Shown here piece by piece: positions 44,645-54,126 of a DNA stretch of 64,000 nt. A model generated the notes under the pieces. It did no database searches, was not told the origin of the DNA, and was given only the letters and a program-made list of their open reading frames with translations. The translations under genes and the position numbers were made by a program. Position 1 is the first letter of the stretch. Each line of letters opens with the position of its first letter. This DNA is from Nonomuraea sp. NBC_00507 (GTDB taxonomy: Bacteria > Actinomycetota > Actinomycetes > Streptosporangiales > Streptosporangiaceae). The stretch spans positions 10,044,001 through 10,108,000 of the forward strand of contig NZ_CP107853.1 of assembly GCF_036013525.1 (NCBI RefSeq), in the 5' to 3' direction.

Positions 44645-45205
44645 GCGGATGCCTGGATGCGGGGAGATCATGGCACAGCGCGTCCGCCGCCGAACTCGGT
44701 GGCGTGACGGTTGACTGGTTGCGAGCTCCGCGCGGACCTCGCCTTCCTCGGTTACAAACGATCGCTCAGGACGGTTGGCTGGGCGAACCCATCGAGATCA
44801 CCAATCTGAACGAAATCCGCCAGGTCGAGCAGGTACACCGTGCGGTGTTCGGATCACGGACGATCGGGACGCCGGAGAGTATGGCCCGCCTGGGCCGCCA
44901 CCTCCGCCTGCCGAACCGCCCTGCTGATCTGCAGTAGCGAGGGGTGTCGGAAGCTGATCCCGTGTAGGGCGCTTACGGCACCTCACCCCTATTCCGCAGA
45001 CGCCAGCTCCAGCGTCGCAGTTCCGTAGCGCAGGTCGTGGTGCTGCATGTCCGCGATCAGGTCCTGGCCGCGATGACGGGCCGGCAAGTCAGGGGCGGCC
45101 GCCCCGCCACGCACCCGTCACCGCACAGGAAGTGGCTCGGCCGGCCGGTCTGGAACTCCGGCCGCGACGCCTGGGCCAAGAACTGATCTATGTAAATATC
45201 TTTCA
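44645..45205. other. Gene-poor stretch with fragmentary frames
   Basis: A plus-strand frame ending at 44937 reads DGWLGEPIEITNLNEIRQVE and HRAVFGSRTIGTPESMARLG with reasonable codon bias, but has no good start or ribosome site. A minus-strand frame ending near 44994 reads GQDLIADMQHHDLRYGTATL as if it were the C-terminus of a lost gene. Neither matches a family I recognise. The stretch looks like decayed coding DNA. Confidence 0.4.
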
Positions 45206-45234
45206 TTGACGCTCGCAGGTTGGTTAGATACTTT
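45206..45234 (+). promoter_or_regulatory. Promoter of the M23 peptidase gene
   Basis: TTGACG (45206-45211), a 17-base spacer and TACTTT (45229-45234) form a good sigma-70-type promoter about 30 bases before a GGAGGG ribosome site and the GTG start. Confidence 0.55.
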
Positions 45235-45273
45235 CGCCCGCGCTTCCCCTCAACCCCCCGGAGGGACCAGCTC

Positions 45274-46236
45274 GTGAAAATCATCACTCGTTTATCGGCC
45301 GCCGTCGTAACAGCCTCTCTGGTTCTGCTCGGCACTGTGGCGCCCGCGACCGCCGCAACCACCACGGTCGACAACGCCACCCCCGGCCAGTTCACCGCCG
45401 GCGCCGACTGGGGCACATCGGCATGGTCCGCGCAGCGGTACGGCGCGGACTACCGGTTCGCGACACCGAACACCGTCGCGAGCGACGCCGCCTGGTTCAA
45501 GGCGTCGATCGCAGCGGCCGGGGCCCACCTGGTCGAGGTCTGGTACCCAGCGGACGCCGGCTACAACAGCGCCACCCCCTTCCTGGTGGCGACCACCGAC
45601 GGCACCCGTACCGTGGTCATCGACCAGCGCGCCAACGGTGGCCGCTGGGTCAGTCTCGGCACGTTCACCCTCGCCGCCGGCGACTACAACGTGGTCGGCG
45701 TCAGCCGCTGGACCAGCCAGCCCGGCTACGTCGTCGCCGACGCGGTCCGGATCACCTCGTCCACCGGAGGGGGCTCGTTCTCGCTGCCCCTTCCGCGCAA
45801 CGCGCTGCCGCGCAGCGAGTACGACGACCCGCACCACGACTATCCCGCGATCGACCTCCCGGTCGGCACCGGCACCCCGGCGTACGCGGTGCGCGCCGGC
45901 ACGGTGACGGTCATCGACGACAGCCTGTGCGGGCGAGGCATCAACCTGACCGGAACCGATGGGGCCATCTACACGTACTGCCACTTCTCGTCGTGGTCGG
46001 TCTCCAACGGCGCGTCGGTCGGCGCCGGGCAACAGATCGGGCTGACCGGCAACACCGGCAACTCGACCGGTCCGCATCTGCACTTCGGCATCCGCACCGG
46101 CAGCACCCGGCGGTGCCCGCAGAACTTCCTGCTGGCCGTCTACGACGGCGCCACCCCACCGGCGGCGAGCAGCCTGCCCACCACGGGCTGCTTCTACGCC
46201 AGCCGGTCGACGGAGCCGGTCATTCCGCTCGGCTAA
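45274..46236 (+). CDS. Secreted M23 peptidase with golvesin-like domain
   Basis: This 320-residue protein has a Sec signal (VKIITRLSAAVVTASLVLLG, cleavage near APATAA). A golvesin/Xly cell-wall-binding-type domain (about 32-160; FTAGADWGTSAW, VEVWYPADAGYN) precedes an M23 zinc endopeptidase (about 175-285) with HHDYPAID and the zinc pair in GPHLHFG near 268-273. It probably trims peptidoglycan cross-links outside the cell. GTG is chosen because GGAGGG lies upstream and it begins the signal. Confidence 0.92.
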   Translation: MKIITRLSAAVVTASLVLLGTVAPATAATTTVDNATPGQFTAGADWGTSAWSAQRYGADYRFATPNTVASDAAWFKASIAAAGAHLVEVWYPADAGYNSATPFLVATTDGTRTVVIDQRANGGRWVSLGTFTLAAGDYNVVGVSRWTSQPGYVVADAVRITSSTGGGSFSLPLPRNALPRSEYDDPHHDYPAIDLPVGTGTPAYAVRAGTVTVIDDSLCGRGINLTGTDGAIYTYCHFSSWSVSNGASVGAGQQIGLTGNTGNSTGPHLHFGIRTGSTRRCPQNFLLAVYDGATPPAASSLPTTGCFYASRSTEPVIPLG

Positions 46237-46391
46237 GGGGCATCAACGGCCGGCCCGCCAGTGCCCACCGCAGACGCGAGCCGATGACGTTCGCGGTGCT
46301 GTCGGCGCTGCTCGGCCTCACCGCCGAGCGGCGCCGGCTGTGCCATGCCCGCGCGCGCCGTGGCCATGCTCAAGGCCTTGTAGCGGCGTTC

Positions 46392-46421
46392 TTGACTAGG
46401 GGAGCGATCCCCACCTAGCGT
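46392..46421 (+). promoter_or_regulatory. Promoter with internal dyad, probably leaderless
   Basis: TTGACT (46392-46397) and TAGCGT (46416-46421) are 18 bases apart. The dyad GGGGAGCGATCCCC (46399-46412) fills the spacer. The ATG at 46430 lies about nine bases past the -10 and has no ribosome site, so the mRNA is probably leaderless. Confidence 0.5.
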
Positions 46422-46429
46422 CTGTCCCG

Positions 46430-49105
46430 ATGCTTTACGGTCGAGAAAAAGAGCAGGGCGAAATCGATCGACTTCTTGGCCGAATTCGTTCCGGTGAAAG
46501 CGGTGCGCTGCACATCTGGGGCGAGCCTGGCATCGGGAAGTCCGCGCTGCTCGAGTACGCGGCCTCGCGGTCCGACCGTGCGCGGGTGCTGCGGATAGCG
46601 GGAGTGGAGAGCGAGGCCGAGCTGCCCTACGCGGCCTTGCACCTGCTGTTACGCCCGGCGCTGCACCGGATGGACGCGCTGGCCGAGCCGCAGGCGGACG
46701 CCTTGCGTGGCGCGCTGGGATTGACAGGCGCAGTCGGCGCCGACCGCTTCCTCATCGGCCTGGCCGCGCTGACCCTGCTGGACGAGCTGGCCGGCGACGG
46801 GCCGCTGCTGTGTCTTGTCGACGATGCTCATTGGCTGGACGGCCCTTCGGCCGAGACCATGGTGTTCGTGGCCCGCCGGCTCCAGCACGAAGGCATCGCT
46901 CTGATCTTCGGCGCCAGGCCCGGGTTCGCCGCACCGGGGGTGACCGAGCTCAAGCTCGGCGATCTCGACCGGGAATCGGCGAGCTTGATCCTCGACACGC
47001 AGGCTCCCCGCCTCCCCTGGCACCTGCGCGACCGGGTGCTGGCTGAGGCCGAGGGCAACCCCCTGGCGCTCCTGGAGCTGCAACACCTGGCAACCGGCCC
47101 CACCACGCTGCCGACCGGACGCCTGCCGTTGCCACAGCGGATCCAGGACGCCTACCAGCGGCGCATCGGTGAGCTTTCGCACCCCGCCCAGGCAGTGTTG
47201 ACCATCGCCGCGGCCGAGGAGACCGGCGCGCTGGACGTTATTCTGCGTACGGCCGACGCGCTCGGCGTCGTGGATGGCCTGGACGAGGCCGAGGCCGCGG
47301 GCCTCATCAGGATCATCGGGCCGGTGGTGACCTTCAGGCACCCGCTGGTACGGACGGCGGCCTACCAAGGCACCCCGTTCTCCCGGCGGCTGGCCATCCA
47401 TCGCGCGCTGGCCGCGGTGCTGGACGGTGAGCGGGACGCCGACCGCCACGCCTGGCATCTGGCCGCGGCCTCACCCGGCCCCGACGAGAGCGTCGCCGCG
47501 GCCCTGGAATCGGCCGCCGGACGCGCCCGGGAACGCAGCGGGTACGCCGCGGCGGCTTCGGCTCTCGCCCGCGCCGCCCAGCTCAGCGAGGGCGACACCG
47601 AACGGGGCCGCAGGCTCCTGGCCGCCACCCAGGCGGCCGCCCTGGCCGGTCTGGCCGGCCTGCAGGAATCCCTCGCCGAGCAGGCCGAGCGCCTGCTCAC
47701 CGACCCCTACCAGCGGGCGGCCCTGAACTCCGTCCGCGCCGAGCACGCCTTCAACATGGGCTCCCTCCATACCGCCGTCGACCTGCTCATCAAGGCAGCA
47801 GAGCTCACGACACCCCTGCCCGGCGCCCTGGACAAGGCCGCCGCATTGCTGGCCCAGGCGAGCCTGGCGGCGTTCTATGCCGGTGATCCCGGGCTGTCCC
47901 GGCGCGTGCACCACTGTTTCGCGCAGCTTGCGGGTGCGCCGGGGCATCCGGGCTTCGCGCTGGTCACGGCGACCGTGGACTTCCTTGTGGGGTCCCTGGA
48001 CAAGGCCCTGCCGGAATTCCGTGCCAGGCTCACGGATCCGGCCGCCGCACAAGAGCACCTCGCCGGGTACGCGATCGCGGCCGGCCATTTCGGGGTCGCC
48101 CGTGACCTCGCGGCAGCGCAGGTGGAAGCGTGCCGTACGACCGGAAGGATCGGAGCAGCCCCGATGGCGCTGGCTCAGCTCGCCGCCGCCGAGTTGTACC
48201 TCGGCCGGCTCGAGAAGGGTGAATCGGCGGCGACCGAGGGGCTGCGGATGGCCGAGGACACCGGGCAGTCGCATCGCGTGGCCCACCACCACGGCGTGCT
48301 GGCCTGGATCGCCGCCGTTCGCGGCGAGGAGGAGCGGTGCCGCGAGCACGCCGCGCGCAATCTCGGGCCTTTCGCGGTCGAGCTGGTCTCCATCAGCGCC
48401 GGGTGGGGCGTCTGGGCGCTGGCCATGCTGGACCTCGGCTACGGACGCTGGGAAGCGGTGCTCGACCGGCTCGCGACTGCCGCGCGTGGCCCGATCGGCC
48501 ACCAGGTGAGCGCCGTCTGCTTCGCGGCGGACGAGATCGAGGCCGCCGTACGGCTCGGCAACGCCGACGCGGCGGTCGTCCCCTTCGAACGGCTCCGCCG
48601 CTGGGCCGAGGCCGCCGCACTGCCCTGGTCGGACGCCGTCCTGGCGCGCTGCCGCGCCCTGCTGTCCCTGGACGACGACCCGGAGGCGCACTTCACCGCG
48701 GCGGTGTCCTGTGCGGACCGGCCGTTCGAGCAGGCCAGATCGGCGCTGGTGTACGGCGAGTGGCTGCGCCGATCCCGCCGCGCCTCCGACGCCCGCACCC
48801 AGCTGCGCCACGCCGCGGAAGCCTTCACCCTCCTCGGCGCGACGCTGTGGGCCGGGCGCGCCGCCGCGGAACTACGGGCGGCGGGTGAGACCACGCCTAC
48901 CCGTGCCACAGGCCACGACCTGGTGGCCCAGCTCACCGGCCAGGAGCTTCAGGTGGTGCGCCTGGCCGCCACCGGAGCCACGAACAAGGAGATCGCCGCG
49001 AAGTTGTTCCTTTCTCCCAAGACCGTCGGCCACCACCTCTACCGTGCCTTCCCCAAGCTGGGCGTCACCACCCGTACCGAGCTGGCGCGGCTTCAGCTCG
49101 CCTGA
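46430..49105 (+). CDS. LuxR-family regulator with ATPase domain (LAL type)
   Basis: This 891-residue regulator has a Walker A motif GEPGIGKS (31-38) near the N-terminus, a Walker B-like LLCLVDDAHWLDG, a long TPR-like helical middle, and a C-terminal LuxR helix-turn-helix (about 835-891; GATNKEIAAKLFLSPKTVG). This is the plan of large ATP-binding LuxR (MalT-like) activators. The same TAGCGT -10 occurs in the divergent promoters 4 kb downstream, so those genes and its own gene are likely targets. It converges on the flavoprotein gene with a nine-base gap. Confidence 0.92.
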   Translation: MLYGREKEQGEIDRLLGRIRSGESGALHIWGEPGIGKSALLEYAASRSDRARVLRIAGVESEAELPYAALHLLLRPALHRMDALAEPQADALRGALGLTGAVGADRFLIGLAALTLLDELAGDGPLLCLVDDAHWLDGPSAETMVFVARRLQHEGIALIFGARPGFAAPGVTELKLGDLDRESASLILDTQAPRLPWHLRDRVLAEAEGNPLALLELQHLATGPTTLPTGRLPLPQRIQDAYQRRIGELSHPAQAVLTIAAAEETGALDVILRTADALGVVDGLDEAEAAGLIRIIGPVVTFRHPLVRTAAYQGTPFSRRLAIHRALAAVLDGERDADRHAWHLAAASPGPDESVAAALESAAGRARERSGYAAAASALARAAQLSEGDTERGRRLLAATQAAALAGLAGLQESLAEQAERLLTDPYQRAALNSVRAEHAFNMGSLHTAVDLLIKAAELTTPLPGALDKAAALLAQASLAAFYAGDPGLSRRVHHCFAQLAGAPGHPGFALVTATVDFLVGSLDKALPEFRARLTDPAAAQEHLAGYAIAAGHFGVARDLAAAQVEACRTTGRIGAAPMALAQLAAAELYLGRLEKGESAATEGLRMAEDTGQSHRVAHHHGVLAWIAAVRGEEERCREHAARNLGPFAVELVSISAGWGVWALAMLDLGYGRWEAVLDRLATAARGPIGHQVSAVCFAADEIEAAVRLGNADAAVVPFERLRRWAEAAALPWSDAVLARCRALLSLDDDPEAHFTAAVSCADRPFEQARSALVYGEWLRRSRRASDARTQLRHAAEAFTLLGATLWAGRAAAELRAAGETTPTRATGHDLVAQLTGQELQVVRLAATGATNKEIAAKLFLSPKTVGHHLYRAFPKLGVTTRTELARLQLA

Positions 49106-49114
49106 CACGCGCGG

Positions 49115-50293
49115 TCACAGCGGCATGAACGGCTTGCGCGTGGCGCGCCCGCCCTTGGACAGCGCGGCGGGCAGCGGGTAGCGCCGCACCCATCCGTACA
49201 TCGTGATCGGGCTCCTGCTGATCATTTCCTTGTACGCCACCGCGGCCTTGCCCCTGAGATACCAGTGGCGCGGAGAGTCGTCGTGGCGGACGAACTGGAT
49301 CACGGCGTCTTCGCGACCGAGGCTGACCGGTTGGTGGAAATATCCGAACCGGAACGGCCTGACCTTCTTGCCGGACATCTCGCGGGCGATGCAGTCAGCG
49401 GCGTGGGCGCCCGACGGCATCCCGCTCTGGGAGGTGCCGTGGATCGGCCCCCACGCCTGGCGGACGGCTGCCGCATCCCCGACCGCGTAGATCTCCGGAT
49501 GCGACTGCGACCGCAGCGACGCGTCGACCAGCACCCGGCCGCCGCCGTCCACGGCGATGCCGGATTCGGCGGCCAGCGCGGGCGAGCGTACGCCGGCCGT
49601 CCACAGGCAGACGTCGGCCGGCACGGTCTCCCCGCCGGCCAGGGCAACGGCGCCGGGGAGCACCTTGGTGATCTCGGCGTTCGCCAGCACGGTCACGCCG
49701 AGCCTGGCGAAGGCGGCGATCACATGGGCGCGCGCCTTCTCCCCCATCATCCAGCCGGGCCGCTGTCTGCTGATCAGGGTGACGCGCAGGGCCGGATGGT
49801 TCTCGGCGATCTCGGTGGCCGCCTCGATGCCGGTCAGGCCCCCGCCGCACACCGCGATCGTCCCGCCGATCTCGTCCAGGGCCGCCATCCGCAGCGCCAT
49901 GCGACGAGCCAGCCGCGGGTCGTTGAGGGTGTAGGCATGATCGCTGACACCGGGCACGATCCCGGCGTCGGTGGAGCTTCCCAGCGCGTACACGAGCCTG
50001 TCGTACGGCAGCGCCCGCATCCCGCCGGCCGCGGACACCGTGACCTCACCCCCGACGGTGTCGATGGCCTTCGCGCATCCCTGGACGAACACCACCCGGT
50101 TGCCGAGCAGGTCGGGAATGCGGTGGTGAGCCAGTTCGTGCCCGGCCGCGACCTGATGCATCCGCAACCGCTCGACGAACAGCTCGGACGGGTTGACCAG
50201 CGTGATGGAGACGCCTTTGCCGCGGGTGCGCCGCGCCAGCCGGGCCGCGCTCATGACACCGGCGTAGCCACCACCCAGGACCACGATGTTCAT
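49115..50293 (-). CDS. NADH dehydrogenase (type II)-like flavoprotein
   Basis: This 392-residue pyridine-nucleotide-disulphide-type oxidoreductase has an FAD motif at the start (MNIVVLGGGYAGVMSAARLA), an NAD motif (IAVCGGGLTGIEAA) and the late FAD segment EIYAVGDAAA. The end (GWVRRYPLPAALSKGGR) is amphipathic, as in NDH-2 proteins that sit on the membrane face. It likely passes electrons from NAD(P)H to quinone or another acceptor. GGGGAG precedes the ATG at 50293. Confidence 0.88.
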   Translation of the reverse strand: MNIVVLGGGYAGVMSAARLARRTRGKGVSITLVNPSELFVERLRMHQVAAGHELAHHRIPDLLGNRVVFVQGCAKAIDTVGGEVTVSAAGGMRALPYDRLVYALGSSTDAGIVPGVSDHAYTLNDPRLARRMALRMAALDEIGGTIAVCGGGLTGIEAATEIAENHPALRVTLISRQRPGWMMGEKARAHVIAAFARLGVTVLANAEITKVLPGAVALAGGETVPADVCLWTAGVRSPALAAESGIAVDGGGRVLVDASLRSQSHPEIYAVGDAAAVRQAWGPIHGTSQSGMPSGAHAADCIAREMSGKKVRPFRFGYFHQPVSLGREDAVIQFVRHDDSPRHWYLRGKAAVAYKEMISRSPITMYGWVRRYPLPAALSKGGRATRKPFMPL

Positions 50294-50344
50294 CAGCGTT
50301 TCTCCCCTGCACGTCATCTGCTCGCTGTTTCGTGCAGATCCAAA

Positions 50345-50464
50345 CGCTAGGAACGGCCGGCGTCCCGCGGTATCGGGCATGTGCCTTAATCGCGGGCCTG
50401 CCCCGCAGGGCACGGCAATTAGGGGCACATGCCCGATACCTCCGACGGCGTGCCGTTCCTAGCG
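50345..50464. promoter_or_regulatory. Large inverted repeat carrying two divergent promoters
   Basis: CGCTAGGAACGGC (50345-50357) mirrors GCCGTTCCTAGCG (50452-50464), and GGTATCGGGCATGTGCC (50369-50385) mirrors GGCACATGCCCGATACC (50424-50440), with an equal 11-base gap in each arm. Each arm thus holds a CACATG-centred site and a TAGCGT -10 facing its own gene. No -35 consensus is present, as expected for activator-dependent promoters. Confidence 0.75.
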
Positions 50465-50502
50465 TGTGATCCAAGAACTTCACCGAGAAAAGGAGAAGGC
50501 AG

Positions 50503-50865
50503 ATGAACATCGCCCTGGTTCAGCCGGATTCGTCCGTTGGCTACGCCCTGACCTCCGGGCGTCTCGTGCCGACGGTGGTCGCGCTGATCGCGCTGGCCGG
50601 CGTGGTCGTCGGCGGGCTGGCACTGGCCCGTCCCGGCGGCCGGTTCGGCCGGTCCCGGAAGGCGGCCAACGCGGCCCTGACGGCGGGACTGGTCAGTGTG
50701 GCCGGCGGCGGCGTGTGGGCCGCCACCACCGCTGGCACCGGCTTCGGCACTGGCAACGGATTCGCCGGCGCCCTCGTCGCCGTGATGCTCGGCCTGGTCA
50801 GCCTGGCCCTCGGCGGACTGGTACGGGCCCGCGCCCGCAACGGGCACCCGGCCCGGTCCGCGTGA
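50503..50865 (+). CDS. Small membrane protein, DUF6223-like
   Basis: This 120-residue protein has three hydrophobic segments (VVALIALAGVVVGGLALA; AALTAGLVSVAGGGVWAA; ALVAVMLGLVSLALGGLV) and an N-terminal YALTSGRL. It resembles the actinobacterial DUF6223 family, of unknown function. AAAGGAGAAGG before the ATG is a strong ribosome site. It is the first gene of the rightward transcript from the inverted-repeat promoter region. Confidence 0.75.
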   Translation: MNIALVQPDSSVGYALTSGRLVPTVVALIALAGVVVGGLALARPGGRFGRSRKAANAALTAGLVSVAGGGVWAATTAGTGFGTGNGFAGALVAVMLGLVSLALGGLVRARARNGHPARSA

Positions 50866-50921
50866 AGGTCACCGCCACACAGTTCGCCCGAAAACTTCAC
50901 TGAAAGAGAAGGAACCTCACC

Positions 50922-51332
50922 ATGCCCCCGCGCACGACGACGAAGCGAGGCAACCTCGCCTTCTTGCGGACCGCGATCGCCTTGCAAACCGTGGCAGTCT
51001 TCATCCAGGCGATCACTGCCGGGCTGTTGCTGTCCGTACCCAGCGGTGGGGTGCTGCACAGCGCTGGGGCGTACACGGCGTTCATCGTGACGCTGATACA
51101 CCTGATCGCCGCGATCTTGGCGTGGCGGCCGGGCGGCGGTTCGCCCCGGCCCATCCTGTACGCGGCCGGGTTCTTGGGGCTCATCTCGGCGCAGGTAGCG
51201 CTGGGCATCGCGCAGGTGACGGCCCTGCACATCCCCTTGGGCGTCCTGCTGTTCGGGATGAGCGTCCTTCAGCTCGCCTGGATCCGGACCGGCCGCCGCA
51301 CTCACCCGGCCGAGCCGCACGTACGTTGCTGA
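50922..51332 (+). CDS. Four-helix integral membrane protein
   Basis: This 136-residue protein has four membrane segments (IALQTVAVFIQAITAGLLL; TAFIVTLIHLIAAILAW; GFLGLISAQVALGIAQV; IPLGVLLFGMSVLQLAW). The short upstream sequence (AAACTTCACTGAAAGAGAAG) resembles the one before the DUF6223-like gene. Function unknown. It lies in the same transcript as its neighbours. Confidence 0.7.
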   Translation: MPPRTTTKRGNLAFLRTAIALQTVAVFIQAITAGLLLSVPSGGVLHSAGAYTAFIVTLIHLIAAILAWRPGGGSPRPILYAAGFLGLISAQVALGIAQVTALHIPLGVLLFGMSVLQLAWIRTGRRTHPAEPHVRC

Positions 51333-51377
51333 TCAACCGGATGTGACCAAGCGACTCAACGGGTGAGGAGCGTATCC

Positions 51378-52841
51378 GTGTCCACCGTCCCCCCGGCCCG
51401 CAAGAGCGGACGATCCTGGGCGCTGCTGCTCGTCCTGTGCGGCACGATCTTCCTCGAGGGCAGCGACGTCGCCATGCTGGCGGTTGCCATCCCCACCATC
51501 CGCGCCGACCTCGGCCTGACCACCGGCACCGCGGCGTGGGTGATGAGCGGCTACGTGCTCGGCTATGCCGGTTTCACCCTGCTCGGCGGCCGCGCCGCCG
51601 ATCTGCTGGGCAGGCGACGCATGTTCCTCACCTGGCTGGGCGTCTTCCTGGTCTTCTCCATGCTGGGCGGCTTCGCGACCGACGGCTGGATGCTGGTCGT
51701 GGCCCGCTTCGTCACCGGCGTGGCGGCGGCCTTCATGACCCCCGCCGCCATGTCGATCATCACGACCTCCTACCCGGAGGGGCCGCAGCGCGACAAGGCC
51801 CTGCTGGTCTTCGCCGGCGTCGGCGCCGGCGGCTTCTCGCTGGGCCTCATCATCGGTGGCCTGCTGACCGAACTCGGCTGGCGCTGGGTCTTCTTCGCCC
51901 CGGTGTTCCTGGCCGGCGCCATCCTGCTCACGGCGCTCAGGCTGCTCCCCGCCGAGGCCCGCCCTGAGCCCGCACATCGCGGCTACGACCTGGCCGGCGC
52001 GGTCAGCCTCGCCGCCGCGATGCTGCTGCTCGCCTACGGCATCGTCCGGCTCGAGCACCGCGGCGAAGGGCTCGGGCCGGCCCTCGGCGCGCTCGCCGCC
52101 GGGCTGGCGCTGGTGGCGGCATTCATCGTGATCGAACGGCGCGCCAAAGCGCCGCTCGTCCGGCTGGGGATCTTCCGCAAGGCCGCGATGGTCCGGGCCA
52201 ACCTCGCCGCGCTGCTGTTCCTGGGCGCGTTCTTCGGCTTCCAGTTCATCGTCACGCTCTACCTGCAGGAGCTGCGCGGCTGGTCCTCGCTGCAGACCGC
52301 GATCGCGCTGATCGTCATGGGATGCGACGCCGTGCTGGCTCCCATCCTCACCCCCCGCCTGGTGAACCGGTACGGCCACGCCCGGGTGATCTTCGGCGGC
52401 TTCCTGCTGGCGATCGTGGCCTACGGGCTCTTCCTGCTGGTGGAGATGGACTGGTCGTACGCCGCGATGTTCCCGACCCTGATCATCGCAGGCACCGCCT
52501 TCGCCCTCGCCTACGGTCCGCTCACGATCGCGGCCACCGACAGCGTGGCGGAGGAGGAGCAGGGTCTGGCCGGCGGCCTGCTGTACACCTTCACCCAGTT
52601 CGGCTCGGCCGTCGGGATCTCCGCGGTGACCGCGGTGTACGGATTCGCCGCGGCCGGCGCCGATGGTTCACCGGGCGCGGTGCTGGACGCCTACCGCACC
52701 GCGCTCGTCGTCCCGGTGATCATGGTGCTGCTGGGGGCGGCGGTCTCCGCCTTCGGCCTGCGCAGCGCCAGGCCCGCCGGCCAACGGAAGGGCGCGGCGC
52801 CCCCGGCCCACGACGAGGTCGGCGACGGCGTTCCGGGGTGA
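51378..52841 (+). CDS. MFS multidrug exporter, DHA2-like
   Basis: This 487-residue transporter has 12-14 predicted membrane segments, the loop GGRAADLLGRRRMF after segment 2 (MFS motif A) and a GAGGFSLGLIIGGLL stretch like motif C of drug/proton antiporters. The GTG at 51378 is chosen because GAGGAG lies eight bases upstream; an earlier in-frame GTG at 51363 has no such site. Being in the LuxR-type regulon suggests inducible efflux. Confidence 0.9.
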   Translation: MSTVPPARKSGRSWALLLVLCGTIFLEGSDVAMLAVAIPTIRADLGLTTGTAAWVMSGYVLGYAGFTLLGGRAADLLGRRRMFLTWLGVFLVFSMLGGFATDGWMLVVARFVTGVAAAFMTPAAMSIITTSYPEGPQRDKALLVFAGVGAGGFSLGLIIGGLLTELGWRWVFFAPVFLAGAILLTALRLLPAEARPEPAHRGYDLAGAVSLAAAMLLLAYGIVRLEHRGEGLGPALGALAAGLALVAAFIVIERRAKAPLVRLGIFRKAAMVRANLAALLFLGAFFGFQFIVTLYLQELRGWSSLQTAIALIVMGCDAVLAPILTPRLVNRYGHARVIFGGFLLAIVAYGLFLLVEMDWSYAAMFPTLIIAGTAFALAYGPLTIAATDSVAEEEQGLAGGLLYTFTQFGSAVGISAVTAVYGFAAAGADGSPGAVLDAYRTALVVPVIMVLLGAAVSAFGLRSARPAGQRKGAAPPAHDEVGDGVPG

Positions 52842-52989
52842 CTGGTTTTCTCGTGCTCTTCCTCGAAGCTGCTACTTGTCAGCGACATCGTCCTCCAGCG
52901 GAAACGATCGCTGTCGCTCAGCGAGACCGCGGATGCTCCATGCTGAGCATGTCCCAGCCGCCTTTCCTGGCTGTCCGTGAGGAGTCCCA

Positions 52990-54126
52990 TTGACCCGGTA
53001 CGCCATCGATCGCAGCCGCAACGCCCTCATCGCCTGCTGGAGCACTGGGCTGGGGGACACCGCGGTGGTCGTAGCCGATCTTGCTTCCGGGATCTCCAGC
53101 CGCGACGCCCTGAATCTGGCCAGGGCGCTGACCCAACTGTCCGAAGCGTGCTGGCGGTGCTACACCCATCCAGCCAGCGCCGCAGACAGCCACGAGCCCC
53201 ACTCCGAAGGCTGGCGCCGGCAAGGCGAACGCGACGCCTTCGCCGTCGTCCCCACCGCGTTGACGAGCCCCAACCTGCCCTCAGACGGCCACATGATCCA
53301 GTCCTACATCCGTGTCGAAGAAGCCGCACACCGGGTCGGCCGAGCCCTGCACACCCTCGACGCCGCCGAGCTGACCACCCGCGTCACCATCGACGTCGCC
53401 GCCGAACTGGCCGCCATTGAGCAAGCCGAGTTGGGCAACCTGGCCGAGCGTGCCCGACAGGCTGTCGCCCTCACCCGCGAGGACGCCTCGCCTGTCCAGG
53501 TGGCCCAAGCCGACAGCATGCTGCATGACGACCCCTTCGGCCACGAAACGCTCTTCACCGAGATCGACCCGGCCGCGGCTGCCGTCGCCGCCGCGCATTG
53601 GCTGCATGCGGCGGCCACCATCACCGCCGAGTATGCCGGGCTGCCCGCCACGCAGATCGTGGCCGAGGCCGACAACATCGAGGCCCTCCCCCACGAGACC
53701 CCGACCCTCGTCCTCGAGTTGATGGCCGACGGCGCCTCCCCCCGCCAGGCGGTGATGCCCATGATTCGCGCTGCCCTGCGTGTCGCGGAAGGCGAAATCC
53801 CCAACATCGCGGCACTCAAACAACGGATCATCGCCGCCGAGCAGATGATCGACAAATGGCGTGACGCCCAGCCCGAGGTGAGCCTGGACACCCTCAACCT
53901 GCGGATCACACCCCTGGATCCCACCCGCCCGGCTCTCGACCTACTCGAAGACCTGCTCAGCGGAATTCGCGGCTGCTGGCTGCTGTATGCCGAGTACGCG
54001 ATCGATCGCGATGAAGCAGGTGATCTCGACGATGAGGATGCAGAGGACTGGCAGGAGCACCGCACCGCATCGTTCTTCGCGGAAGTCCGGGGAGAAGCGG
54101 CCGACCAGCGCAAGCGCCTGCTGTAG
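52990..54126 (+). CDS. Hypothetical helical protein, TTG start
   Basis: This 378-residue soluble, acidic, Ala-rich protein is mostly helical (AELAAIEQAELGNLAERARQ, AALRVAEGEIPNIAALKQRI). No motif, signal or membrane segment is seen and no family is recognised. TTG is taken as the start because GAGGAG lies six bases upstream and the frame has strong codon bias. It lies next to a broken ATPase copy in a patchy region. Confidence 0.65.
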   Translation: MTRYAIDRSRNALIACWSTGLGDTAVVVADLASGISSRDALNLARALTQLSEACWRCYTHPASAADSHEPHSEGWRRQGERDAFAVVPTALTSPNLPSDGHMIQSYIRVEEAAHRVGRALHTLDAAELTTRVTIDVAAELAAIEQAELGNLAERARQAVALTREDASPVQVAQADSMLHDDPFGHETLFTEIDPAAAAVAAAHWLHAAATITAEYAGLPATQIVAEADNIEALPHETPTLVLELMADGASPRQAVMPMIRAALRVAEGEIPNIAALKQRIIAAEQMIDKWRDAQPEVSLDTLNLRITPLDPTRPALDLLEDLLSGIRGCWLLYAEYAIDRDEAGDLDDEDAEDWQEHRTASFFAEVRGEAADQRKRLL

